This document shows, piece after piece, positions 9,182 through 15,867 of a stretch of 46,805 bases of DNA. How positions within the stretch are numbered: the first letter of the stretch is position 1; every line of letters begins with the position of its first letter. The translations under genes were made by a program, and so were the position numbers. The notes below the pieces were generated by a model, which was not told where the DNA came from, ran no database searches, and saw nothing but the letters and a program-made list of their open reading frames with translations. The stretch is taken from the NCBI GenBank assembly GCA_024636005.1, contig JAGXHV010000086.1, positions 1 through 46,805 on the forward strand, given 5' to 3'. This DNA is from Bacillota bacterium. Its GTDB lineage: Bacteria; Bacillota; Clostridia; Peptostreptococcales; Acidaminobacteraceae.

Positions 9182-9883
9182 TCATTTTCTTTCAATATCT
9201 TCTTCTTTAATTTTTATGATATCTTCTCTAGTTCTACTGACATGTCTCGTCATGAACAATCTTGCCAATTCAACGTCTCTGTTCTTTATTGCTTCAAGAA
9301 TTTTTTTGTGCTCTTCCAAACCTTTTGATGGTCCAAGATATCTATTCAATTCCTTTTGTTGGTGTTTCCAGATATCTGTCAATATACTGTTGACTTTTAT
9401 AACCAGTGAATTTTTAGTGCCTTTCGCAATCTCAATATGAAATTGATGATCGGCATTTGCAAATTCTTCAGAATTGTCACTGTTCTCAAACATTATCTTA
9501 TAGCAGTTTTCTAAAGCTATAATAGTTTCATCATCGCAACGCTCTGCACAAAGTGCTGCGCTATTGCCTTCGATGAGTACTCTAAATTCAACAACATCAA
9601 TTAAGTTGTCCTTATTAAGCATCATCATTGGTATTAATCCATTAATGTACATCGAAGGTGATAATTCATTGACAAATGTGCCTTCCCCTTGACGCTTGGT
9701 AAGGATGCTGAGAGCTACCATTTTCTCAATTGCTTCCCTAACAGACATTCGACTTACACCCAATTCAGTTGACAACTGATTCTCAGATGTAATTTTCATA
9801 CCTGCAACCCATTCTTGGTTGATTATTTTCTCTTCTATCGCCTGATAGACAATTTCACTTGTGTTCCGTTTCTTTTTTTCCAT
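9182..9883 (-). CDS. GntR-family regulator, FadR/FCD subfamily
   Basis: The 233-residue protein has an N-terminal winged helix (about residues 10-75, with the SENQLSTELGVSRMSVREAIEKM recognition region) and a C-terminal FCD ligand domain. FCD metal-ligand residues are visible as the Asp and His in NADHQFHIEIA and later His residues in EEHKKI and TRHVS. The start at 9883 is preceded by GGGAG ten bases away; an in-frame codon at 9904 and an ATG at 9892 lie at or inside that site. Upstream are three TTGTCnGACAA sites, which fit the known FadR-type consensus TnGTnnnACnA. It is therefore the likely local repressor, relieved by a sugar-acid intermediate. Confidence 0.9.
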   Translation of the reverse strand: MEKKKRNTSEIVYQAIEEKIINQEWVAGMKITSENQLSTELGVSRMSVREAIEKMVALSILTKRQGEGTFVNELSPSMYINGLIPMMMLNKDNLIDVVEFRVLIEGNSAALCAERCDDETIIALENCYKIMFENSDNSEEFANADHQFHIEIAKGTKNSLVIKVNSILTDIWKHQQKELNRYLGPSKGLEEHKKILEAIKNRDVELARLFMTRHVSRTREDIIKIKEEDIERK

Positions 9884-9924
9884 TGTTATCATTCTCCCAG
9901 TCATAATAGTGGTTTCATGTTTCT

Positions 9925-9971
9925 ATTATGCTTATAATAACGTTTTATTGTCAATGACTTGTCTGACAATT
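9925..9971 (-). promoter_or_regulatory. Proximal GntR promoter with operator site 1
   Basis: TTGACA (9954-9949) and CATAAT (9930-9925) are 18 bp apart on the minus strand. Directly upstream of the -35 lies ACTTGTCTGACAATT (9957-9971), a FadR-type half-perfect palindrome. Binding there would touch the -35 edge. Confidence 0.65.
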
Positions 9972-10007
9972 ACTTGTTTAATTTTAGTAATATAATAAAT
10001 ATTGGAC

Positions 10008-10022
10008 ACTTGTCCGACAAGT
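10008..10022. promoter_or_regulatory. GntR operator site 2, perfect palindrome
   Basis: ACTTGTCCGACAAGT is a perfect 15-bp palindrome around a central C and the strongest of the three sites. Its left part on the minus strand (TTGTCG) sits 17 bp from a TATTAT, so it may also overlie the -35 of a weaker promoter (10020-9992). Its centre is 51 bp from that of site 1 and 129 bp from that of site 3. Confidence 0.75.
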
Positions 10023-10136
10023 TGTGTGCGAGTATATATGTTTCATATGCGTTTAAGCACCGAATTTACATCTAAAAACAACTAAATTGCCGTTATTCTG
10101 ATTATTGTTTACAAAACATTAACATTCATATTAATC

Positions 10137-10192
10137 AGTCGTCCGACAAGTGACTACATCTTGATTATAAAGATTGATTTTAATCATGTCAA
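10137..10192 (-). promoter_or_regulatory. Consensus promoter of the sugar-acid operon with operator site 3
   Basis: The minus strand carries a perfect TTGACA (10192-10187), 17 bp and a perfect TATAAT (10169-10164). The operator AGTCGTCCGACAAGT (10137-10151) starts about a dozen bases beyond the -10, over the transcription start, the standard place for repression. Transcripts would have a leader of about 270 bases that crosses operators 2 and 1. The rest of the gene-free stretch from 9884 to 10246 shows no open frame worth reporting. Confidence 0.8.
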
Positions 10193-10246
10193 CTCTAAAT
10201 TGCTTAGTTTTTTGTACATTTTTGTTTTTTTGTCCCGCCTCCTCGA

Positions 10247-11920
10247 TTAATCTCTTGATTTGATTATTGCACCTTCAGATGCGGACAATACATTTTGACG
10301 ATAATTATACAAACACCCAGTCGCCCGCCTCTTAATTTTCTCGCAACCAATGATTTTCCTTGCATCAAAATCAACACTTGGCGCTTCAATCACTCCATTT
10401 AAGACATCCACAATGATTTCATCACCATTCTCAAGATATCGGATTGGGCCGTCATCATATGCTTCTGGACAAATATGGCCAACAAAGCAACCATTGTTTG
10501 AACCAGAGAATCTACCATCGGTAATAACACATACATCTTTACCAAGATCCATGCCCACTAAAAGCTTCATCGCCTTATACATTTCCGGCATTCCCGGTCC
10601 TCCTTTAGGACCTTCATTTCTAATCACAACAACTTGCCCACTTTTAACCAGAAGATTTCTAATGCCTTCCAAAGCGTCTTCTTCACTTTCAAAAACGACT
10701 GCACTTCCCTTAAAAAACAATGCTTCATCTGGAATTGCTGAGGGTTTAGTCACCGAACCATCAGGTGCAATGTTTCCTTTAAGCACTGCTATTCCAGGTC
10801 TAGTATGAACTGGATTATTCAATTTTCTTATTATGTTTTCATCCTTCATCTCAATAGTCGATAGATTATCTTTTATAGTTCTCTTCGTACAAGTCAACAC
10901 ATCCATATTCAAAACAGATTCCAAAGATGACATTACCACAGGTACTCCACCGGATTCATAAAAGTCAAGCAATGTGAATTCTCCTGCTGGAATCAAAGGA
11001 ACCAAATGAGGGATACCTTTGCTTGTCTCATCAATATCAGACAAACTCAAGTCCACTTCAGCTTCGTAAGCAATTGCTAAAAGATGTAGTACCGCATTTG
11101 TTGATCCTCCTATAGCTGAATTGACTCTAATCGCATTGAATAGCGACTCTTTGTTGATGATATCTCTAGCGCTAATTCCATGATCGATCAACCCCATGAC
11201 TGCTTTACCGGTTTCATAAGCCATTGCCATTCTTTTGCTGTATACAGCTGGAATTGCAGCACTACCAGGCAAGGACATTCCCATGGCTTCAGATAGACAG
11301 GCCATAGTATTTGCAGTTCCAAGCATTGCGCATGAGCCTATAGTAGGAACCGCATTATTTTCAATCCAATCAAATTCCTTTTCACTAATCAATCCTGATT
11401 TTAGTGCTCCTTCGGATTGTTGAATGATTGAGTGATCAATATATTCTCCACCATATGGATTGTTTTTCATTCGTCCTGGTAAAGTTGGTCCTCCGTTGAT
11501 CAATATCGAGGGAATATTGATGCGTGCGGCTCCCATCAACATCCCAGGAATAATTTTATCGCAAGATCCAACCAACACAATTCCATCCAATCGATGCGCT
11601 TCCACCATAGCTTCAACGTCATTGGCAATCATTTCTCTTGTTGGAAGTACGTATTTCATGCCAACATGGCCCATAGCGATTCCGTCACAAGCGCCAATTG
11701 TGCCAAACTCAACAGCCATACCACCACTAGCGACAATCCCCTCTTTTACTCGTTCTGAAACCACTCTTAAATTTACATGACCCGGGCATATTGAGTTGAA
11801 AGCATTTACAATGCCTACTATTGGCTTTGATATTTCATCATCGGTGAATCCACTCGATTTGAACAACGCCCTCACATTTGCCCATTCAGGTCCATTCAAA
11901 ATTTCCTTACTTCTCTTCAT
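10247..11920 (-). CDS. IlvD/Edd-family Fe-S dehydratase (second copy)
   Basis: The 557-residue protein has the full family pattern: SICPGHVNL near residue 40, IGACDGIAMGHVGM, GSCDKIIPGMLMGAAR, TIGSCAMLGTANTM, AIGGSTNAVLHLL, LKGNIAPDGSVTKPSA, GPKGGPGMPEMYKAM and ITDGRFSGSNNGCFVGHICPEA. It is closer to ordinary dihydroxy-acid dehydratase in length and motifs than the copy at 3334, but carries extra cysteines at the first two motifs. The start at 11920 has AAGGGG six bases ahead; an extended frame to 11980 would begin upstream of the promoter -10, so it is excluded. Its position next to the GntR gene argues for a sugar-acid role, but a biosynthetic ilvD role cannot be ruled out since no other ilv genes are in the window. 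Confidence 0.82.
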   Translation of the reverse strand: MKRSKEILNGPEWANVRALFKSSGFTDDEISKPIVGIVNAFNSICPGHVNLRVVSERVKEGIVASGGMAVEFGTIGACDGIAMGHVGMKYVLPTREMIANDVEAMVEAHRLDGIVLVGSCDKIIPGMLMGAARINIPSILINGGPTLPGRMKNNPYGGEYIDHSIIQQSEGALKSGLISEKEFDWIENNAVPTIGSCAMLGTANTMACLSEAMGMSLPGSAAIPAVYSKRMAMAYETGKAVMGLIDHGISARDIINKESLFNAIRVNSAIGGSTNAVLHLLAIAYEAEVDLSLSDIDETSKGIPHLVPLIPAGEFTLLDFYESGGVPVVMSSLESVLNMDVLTCTKRTIKDNLSTIEMKDENIIRKLNNPVHTRPGIAVLKGNIAPDGSVTKPSAIPDEALFFKGSAVVFESEEDALEGIRNLLVKSGQVVVIRNEGPKGGPGMPEMYKAMKLLVGMDLGKDVCVITDGRFSGSNNGCFVGHICPEAYDDGPIRYLENGDEIIVDVLNGVIEAPSVDFDARKIIGCEKIKRRATGCLYNYRQNVLSASEGAIIKSRD

Positions 11921-11964
11921 AGTTTTCCCCTTCGTTTTCATCTGTAATTTAAGATCATGTTGCA

Positions 11965-11994
11965 ATGATAACTTAATCATTTCAAAACTGTCAA
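11965..11994 (-). promoter_or_regulatory. Promoter of the second IlvD/Edd-type gene
   Basis: TTGACA (11994-11989), 18 bp, TATCAT (11970-11965) on the minus strand, giving a leader of about 38 bases. No TTGTCnGACAA operator is seen here, so this gene may be controlled apart from the rest of the cluster. Confidence 0.7.
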
Positions 11995-12026
11995 TTATAT
12001 CTTTATATCTTGGAATTGATTACACA

Positions 12027-12059
12027 AAAATAGACACCTCCAATTTCGGTGTCTATTTT
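12027..12059. terminator. Bidirectional-looking terminator after the alpha/beta hydrolase gene
   Basis: A perfect 12-bp stem (AAAATAGACACC/GGTGTCTATTTT) with a 9-nt loop lies just beyond the hydrolase stop codon and separates it from the sugar-acid cluster. Confidence 0.85.
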
Positions 12060-12064
12060 GTAGT

Positions 12065-13051
12065 CTACATCTCAGATAAAAACTCATTCGTATACTTTTT
12101 AATCGTATCCGATTGTGTCTGATAGATCCTATGTGATCCTTCGATTATTTTATAAGACGCGTTTTTTCCCAATCGATTCAAGTGTGCTGTTTGATATCCC
12201 ATGCCATCGTCCTTGTTTTTCTTTCCCATGGCTTTAAGAGTATTTGATGCAATCAGTTTAAGAACCGGGACCGTTTCAGGGAATTTCAAATTCATGACTT
12301 CTTCAATATTGTCACCAAACAGCATGGCTTGATTTATAACTGTATCATTGCCTCCAAAATAAGTGAATAATAAATAGTCAGCTTGTTCTTTTTCAGTGTA
12401 ACCATTTTCAATCAATTTGGTCTCAGGAACCAACTTAGATACCAAACGAGAAAAACCAGTGGCTTGCTGTACCTTCCCAAGAGAATAAACAAAACTAGGG
12501 ACTTTGACGGATTCTAGTTCTGCGCTAGAAGTAGTATCAAGCATGATTATCGCTTCAACTTCTTCTGGATATTGAGTAGCATAATACTCAGCATAAATAC
12601 CAGAAGCAGAATGTGGCATCAAAACATATGGTGGATTCAATCCCGATTTTTTTAGAGCTTCTCTCAGTTCACTTATGTAATTCTCATTGGTTCTCGCTTG
12701 ATCCGATACATCGCTGAATCCAATACCAAAGTACTCCACTGCCACCACTTTATAATCACTTTTCAGTGTTCTCATCAGTGGTCCAAAATCAGCAGTTGGA
12801 AGTGCAATTCCAAGTCCAGGCATTAGTACAATTGTTTTTTCTCCAGCGCCTTCTTTGTAGACATGCATTTTTTTACCATCTACTTCAACCATCTCTCCAT
12901 AAGGTTTCAATTGATCCAACTCTTTCGTTCCTCTGATTTGTGTTACTGCAAATCCAGCAATGTTCAACGCTACAACAACCCCAAATAACACCAATAGAAT
13001 CGACATAATTTTTCTCCCTTTAGATTTAGCTTTAGATTTTTTAGTTCTCAT
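12065..13051 (-). CDS. Membrane-anchored alpha/beta hydrolase
   Basis: The 328-residue protein has a Lys-rich N-terminus, one membrane segment (about residues 16-35) and an alpha/beta-hydrolase domain outside. Visible parts are the oxyanion region VLMPGLG, the elbow MPHSASGIYAEYY with the probable catalytic Ser, the segment around VPVLKLIAS before the acid, and a late His in EGSHRIYQTQS. The elbow is PHSAS rather than the usual GxSxG, an oddity that keeps the Ser. GGAGAG six bases before the ATG overlaps the stop of the regulator gene ahead, so the two form one operon. Substrate is unknown; esterase or lipase-like activity at the cell surface is a reasonable guess. Confidence 0.8.
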   Translation of the reverse strand: MRTKKSKAKSKGRKIMSILLVLFGVVVALNIAGFAVTQIRGTKELDQLKPYGEMVEVDGKKMHVYKEGAGEKTIVLMPGLGIALPTADFGPLMRTLKSDYKVVAVEYFGIGFSDVSDQARTNENYISELREALKKSGLNPPYVLMPHSASGIYAEYYATQYPEEVEAIIMLDTTSSAELESVKVPSFVYSLGKVQQATGFSRLVSKLVPETKLIENGYTEKEQADYLLFTYFGGNDTVINQAMLFGDNIEEVMNLKFPETVPVLKLIASNTLKAMGKKNKDDGMGYQTAHLNRLGKNASYKIIEGSHRIYQTQSDTIKKYTNEFLSEM

Positions 13052-13054
13052 TCT

Positions 13055-13582
13055 TTACTCTCCTTCATTGTTTACCGGTGATGATATAATCGAAATGCTT
13101 CTTTGCTTTCGACTCCCATCTTGGACATTGTTTAAATGCTTTCCAAATACTTGATTCAATTCACTTATAAACGCTTTAAATTCTTCATCGCTCATCAGCA
13201 AACTCAAGTTACTTAGAAAAACAGACTCCATTTCTGACGAGGGTTTATTCTTGTTTTTCTCAAAGTACCTGTCAAAATCCGCATAGATTTTCATTAAAAA
13301 TCCGTATGCGTTTCGTGTTACATTTTCGACAGTATTTTCCTTGCTGAATGTCTCAATATTCAGTGCGTAAGTCTTCTCTAGTGAGCCTCTGATTTTTTTT
13401 TCAGATACTACCGTGAGTAGATTGCTCTTCACAAGTATATTGATGTGTCTATATAGTGTTGTTCTTGGTACATCTGAAATAAGCTCAGATAAAATACCTG
13501 CTGTCGCTTCTTTATGTATTGATAGATACTGTATAATTCGACTTCTAATTGGATTCATCAATACTTGATTCAAATCTTTCAT
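13055..13582 (-). CDS. Winged-helix transcription regulator (ArsR-like) of the hydrolase operon
   Basis: The 175-residue protein begins with a winged helix (residues 1-75; NPIRSRIIQYLS helix, recognition region around DVPRTTLYRHINILVKSNLL) and continues with a helical effector part of about 100 residues. It resembles ArsR/HTH_20-type regulators that carry a C-terminal dimer or ligand domain. GGAGG four bases before the ATG marks the start. A 34-bp inverted repeat covers its own promoter, which points to autoregulation, and the hydrolase gene is the co-transcribed target. The inducing signal cannot be seen. Confidence 0.78.
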   Translation of the reverse strand: MKDLNQVLMNPIRSRIIQYLSIHKEATAGILSELISDVPRTTLYRHINILVKSNLLTVVSEKKIRGSLEKTYALNIETFSKENTVENVTRNAYGFLMKIYADFDRYFEKNKNKPSSEMESVFLSNLSLLMSDEEFKAFISELNQVFGKHLNNVQDGSRKQRSISIISSPVNNEGE

Positions 13583-13603
13583 TGGTCCTCCTTTTTGCCA
13601 TTA

Positions 13604-13647
13604 GTTCCATTTGTGGATATAATACCACTTATGGAACAAGTCGTCAA
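13604..13647 (-). promoter_or_regulatory. Promoter with a 34-bp inverted repeat (candidate operator)
   Basis: TTGACG (13647-13642), 17 bp, TATTAT (13624-13619) on the minus strand. An inverted repeat with 13-bp arms (13604-13616 and 13625-13637; outer GTTCCAT/ATGGAAC, inner GTGG/CCAC, two mismatches) wraps the spacer and the -10. A dimer or pair of dimers binding here would block polymerase. Confidence 0.78.
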
Positions 13648-13717
13648 TACTTTAAATAATTAAGATTTCATAATAATTCAACTTGTGATAAAATACTCTT
13701 GGACCGGAGGTGGCTAC

Positions 13718-14011
13718 ATGGGTTCATTTATGAGCAGACCTTTTATAGGCATTCTCATGATCGCCACTGGAAATGGTATGAGGACAGTTGCAGCACGTGG
13801 TGTTGCGGGCTCAGGGATTGTTCTTGATCCAAAGAAGGCAAGAGAAGATTTGAGTCCTTGGACTTCTATGGCCGGGGGGATGATCAAAGATGCGATGGAC
13901 GAAACCGAGATACATACAAAAAAAGAAATCGTTAAGATCAGATGCAGGAACTGCACTGAACTGAACGATGAATTTGCGAAGTTCTGTAATAATTGTGGTG
14001 AAAAATTATAA
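13718..14011 (+). CDS. Small C-terminal zinc-ribbon protein, function unknown
   Basis: The 97-residue protein ends in a zinc ribbon, CRNC about residue 76 and CNNC about residue 91. The N-terminal part is moderately hydrophobic and glycine-rich (residues 1-32) and the middle is acidic and helical. GGAGG seven bases before the ATG at 13718 fixes the start; the reading frame open further upstream has no such site. It stands alone between two unrelated minus-strand genes with a terminator behind it. Similar ribbons occur in many small proteins of unrelated roles, so no function is proposed. Confidence 0.7.
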   Translation: MGSFMSRPFIGILMIATGNGMRTVAARGVAGSGIVLDPKKAREDLSPWTSMAGGMIKDAMDETEIHTKKEIVKIRCRNCTELNDEFAKFCNNCGEKL

Positions 14012-14016
14012 AATAA

Positions 14017-14040
14017 AAAAATCCGATATTTCGGATTTTT
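14017..14040. terminator. Bidirectional terminator between the zinc-ribbon and GNAT genes
   Basis: A 10-bp perfect stem (AAAAATCCGA/TCGGATTTTT) with a TATT loop, A-rich on one side and T-rich on the other, serves both converging genes. Confidence 0.88.
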
Positions 14041-14534
14041 TATTTTTCATGCATTGAAAACGAATACACTATATAGTTTTTTGTCATGTTATCATAGCGA
14101 CCACTTTCCATAAAACCAAAAGACTCGAAGAAACGCTGTCCTTCCTTGTTCATGACAGAACACAACAATCGAATTCCATCAGCAGGACCAAATGGCTGGG
14201 AACGAATGTACATCATAATTTTTTCAAAAACTTGACGACCAAACCCCTTCTTTTGAAATCTGGAATCTATCATAAAAGCATCTATCATATAGACGGAATG
14301 ATCAAAATAATAGGGTTTCGCATTCTGCGGTACCAAGACTATTTTTGTGAACCCAATTGCACGGTTGTCATTATAGATTCCAAAAACAACATCCGGATAA
14401 TTCATTCTTAGATTTACATAAGCCTGGGCGATAAACACTGCATTAGGTAAAATATAATCTTCTTGTGACTTTTCAACTTTCAAATCTAATATTTCTCCTA
14501 AATTGCTCCAATCAATTTCTCTTAATTCAATCAT
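14040..14534 (-). CDS. GNAT-family N-acetyltransferase
   Basis: The 164-residue protein has the GNAT layout, with MIDAFMIDSRFQKKGFGRQVFEKIM as strand 4 and the acetyl-CoA-binding Q/R-x-x-G-x-G/A loop (QKKGFG), then a C-terminal GQRFFESFGFMESGRYDN segment typical of the last strands. AGGAG lies nine bases before the ATG. It would move an acetyl group from acetyl-CoA to an amine; it recalls SpeG or BltD-like polyamine acetyltransferases, but the acceptor is not predictable from this reading. Next gene upstream is the HExxH membrane protein, 13 bases away and probably co-transcribed. Confidence 0.85.
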   Translation of the reverse strand: MIELREIDWSNLGEILDLKVEKSQEDYILPNAVFIAQAYVNLRMNYPDVVFGIYNDNRAIGFTKIVLVPQNAKPYYFDHSVYMIDAFMIDSRFQKKGFGRQVFEKIMMYIRSQPFGPADGIRLLCSVMNKEGQRFFESFGFMESGRYDNMTKNYIVYSFSMHEK

Positions 14535-14546
14535 ATCAAATAGCTC

Positions 14547-14990
14547 CTAAATTTTACTGCTCTTATCTCTAAGCGAAGGCTTTCCTGTTGCCACCTCGCC
14601 TAACCTGTCTGCCCATTTTTCTGTCCAGTAGTGGGAATAAGACAAACCTCTTACTTCTCTCATTTTTTTGTATCGTCCATGTCTCGCCCAAATAAACGAT
14701 GGAATTCCAACAAGTGGAATGTAAAGTGGACCTAAAAACAATGACTGAAAAGTATGGCCATATTCATGGACAATCAATCTATCACCAGTTTTACCAGCCT
14801 GAATGGGTGAGAAAATAAACAATCCAAGTGACAATCCGGATGAAAATTTCCATTTTGTAAGAATGCTACCATGATAAAAACTATGAAAATCTTTTGCATG
14901 CCTCAAAAAGATGATGAATCCCAGCACACTTTGTATGAATCCCCATGTAAGCTGAAGAATAATATACATTGAATACCATAATATGATCAT
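14547..14990 (-). CDS. Small membrane protein with an HExxH zinc-protease-like motif
   Basis: The 147-residue protein starts with a hydrophobic stretch (about residues 2-27), has a second weaker one, then HEYGH (about residue 83), which fits the HExxH zinc site. A hydrophobic helix rich in Gly/Pro follows (LGPLYIPLVGIPSFIWA), then YWTEKWADRLGE, whose Glu could be a third ligand. I do not recognise a named family. The start at 14990 has GGAG seven bases upstream; an in-frame upstream codon lacks one. A membrane-bound metallopeptidase is possible, but small size and missing flanking elements make this only a hint. Confidence 0.6.
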   Translation of the reverse strand: MIILWYSMYIILQLTWGFIQSVLGFIIFLRHAKDFHSFYHGSILTKWKFSSGLSLGLFIFSPIQAGKTGDRLIVHEYGHTFQSLFLGPLYIPLVGIPSFIWARHGRYKKMREVRGLSYSHYWTEKWADRLGEVATGKPSLRDKSSKI

Positions 14991-15026
14991 GGCCTTACTC
15001 CTTTTATAACAATTATAACACACTCT

Positions 15027-15068
15027 AAAAAAGTCTTTGGAGCATTTGATTGCTTCAAAGACTTTTTT
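15027..15068 (-). terminator. Terminator after the Cys-rich mini-protein gene
   Basis: Long arms AAAAAAGTCTTTG and CAAAGACTTTTTT with an inner pairing (AGCA/TGCT) make a strong hairpin followed by T residues on the minus strand, four bases beyond the stop codon. Confidence 0.88.
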
Positions 15069-15071
15069 CAG

Positions 15072-15266
15072 TTACTTACTTGATACAATTGTGATAAATT
15101 GTGACTCATCATCACAAACAACCAATTGTCCATCAATCAGACCATAAACCTTTTCTGGATGCTCTTCACAATGTTCAATACAACCGATTTCAATGTCATC
15201 AGACGATATTACCTTCTGAAGGTTTTCAATTTGAATATTTGAGCAGTGTTTACATACTTTGACCAT
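15072..15266 (-). CDS. Cys-rich mini-protein, DUF1450-like
   Basis: The 64-residue protein has four cysteines in two pairs plus a late one: CKHC (residues 5-8), GCIEHC (about 29-34) and a single Cys near 50 (VVCDDE). The layout and the GxCxxxC-then-DGQLVVCDDE ending recall the YuzB/DUF1450 thioredoxin-like family, a comparison from memory. The start at 15266 has GGAGG five bases away; the GTG at 15278 overlaps that site. It is monocistronic, between a CsoR-like operator-promoter and a strong terminator. A role in thiol, persulfide or metal handling fits the cysteines and the operator type, but this is inference. Confidence 0.7.
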   Translation of the reverse strand: MVKVCKHCSNIQIENLQKVISSDDIEIGCIEHCEEHPEKVYGLIDGQLVVCDDESQFITIVSSK

Positions 15267-15317
15267 TTGATCCTCCACTTTCGATTATTTTTGAAATAAT
15301 CATTTATTCACCACTAC

Positions 15318-15346
15318 AATATACCCCGAGGGGGTATAATTGTCAA
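15318..15346 (-). promoter_or_regulatory. Promoter overlapped by a CsoR/CstR-like operator
   Basis: TTGACA (15346-15341), 17 bp, TATATT (15323-15318) on the minus strand. The spacer and -10 are filled by TATACCCC-GAG-GGGGTATA (15320-15338), an 8+3+8 palindrome. G/C tracts flanked by TATA in this arrangement are the known site type of CsoR-family repressors (copper sensor CsoR or persulfide sensor CstR). No csoR gene is in the window. Confidence 0.78.
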
Positions 15347-15399
15347 GAGAAAAACTTTAGAATATAATACGTTTTAACTTATTAATTGTCTTAAAAGTA

Positions 15400-15456
15400 T
15401 TGACATCAATATATACATAATGTATTATGTTTTAAGAATTACATAATACATTATAT
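15400..15456 (+). promoter_or_regulatory. Promoter with two MarR-type operators
   Basis: TTGACA (15400-15405), 17 bp, TATTAT (15423-15428). Site 1, ACATAATGTATTATGT (15415-15430), is a perfect 16-bp palindrome over the -10. Site 2, ACATAATACATTATAT (15441-15456), has one mismatch and lies downstream with centres 26 bp apart. The MarR gene of this operon is the likely binder. Confidence 0.82.
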
Positions 15457-15471
15457 AAATAGGAGGTTAAA

Positions 15472-15867
15472 ATGAAAACAATAGCCAAACTGCTGACTCT
15501 TGTAATTTTGGTAATCGTATTGTTAGGTTTCGGTGGTATGACCTATTTGTCAAATGGTCTTAAAGATGGGAAATCGATTACTGTGAACACAGTGGATTTA
15601 AGCTCACTCAATGATGGAGAATACTTAGGTACATATGAAAACAAGAGATGGGACAATCAAGTAAAGATTCAAATCGAATCTGGAACCATTACAGACATTG
15701 AAGTCGTAGATACCGTCATGTTTGAAAAACCTGAAGTAACTGAAGCGCTCATCAATCAAGTTCTAGACAAACAATCACTGGTAATCGATGGTGTCACAGG
15801 ATCAACAGTATCTGTAAATGCCTATTTAAAAGCAATAGAAGATGCACTCATGAAAGCGAGGCAATAA
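15472..15867 (+). CDS. FMN-binding domain protein, membrane-anchored
   Basis: The 131-residue protein has one N-terminal membrane segment (residues 4-27) and an FMN-binding domain outside, from about residue 45. The DGVTGSTVS motif (about residues 105-113) is of the type where FMN is attached to a Thr or Ser by a flavin transferase in Rnf, Nqr and extracytosolic flavoprotein systems. GGAGG ahead of the ATG fixes the start. It is followed, without a gap, by a MarR regulator and a flavodoxin gene. An extracellular or surface electron-transfer carrier is the likely role; no flavin transferase gene is in the window. Confidence 0.85.
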   Translation: MKTIAKLLTLVILVIVLLGFGGMTYLSNGLKDGKSITVNTVDLSSLNDGEYLGTYENKRWDNQVKIQIESGTITDIEVVDTVMFEKPEVTEALINQVLDKQSLVIDGVTGSTVSVNAYLKAIEDALMKARQ

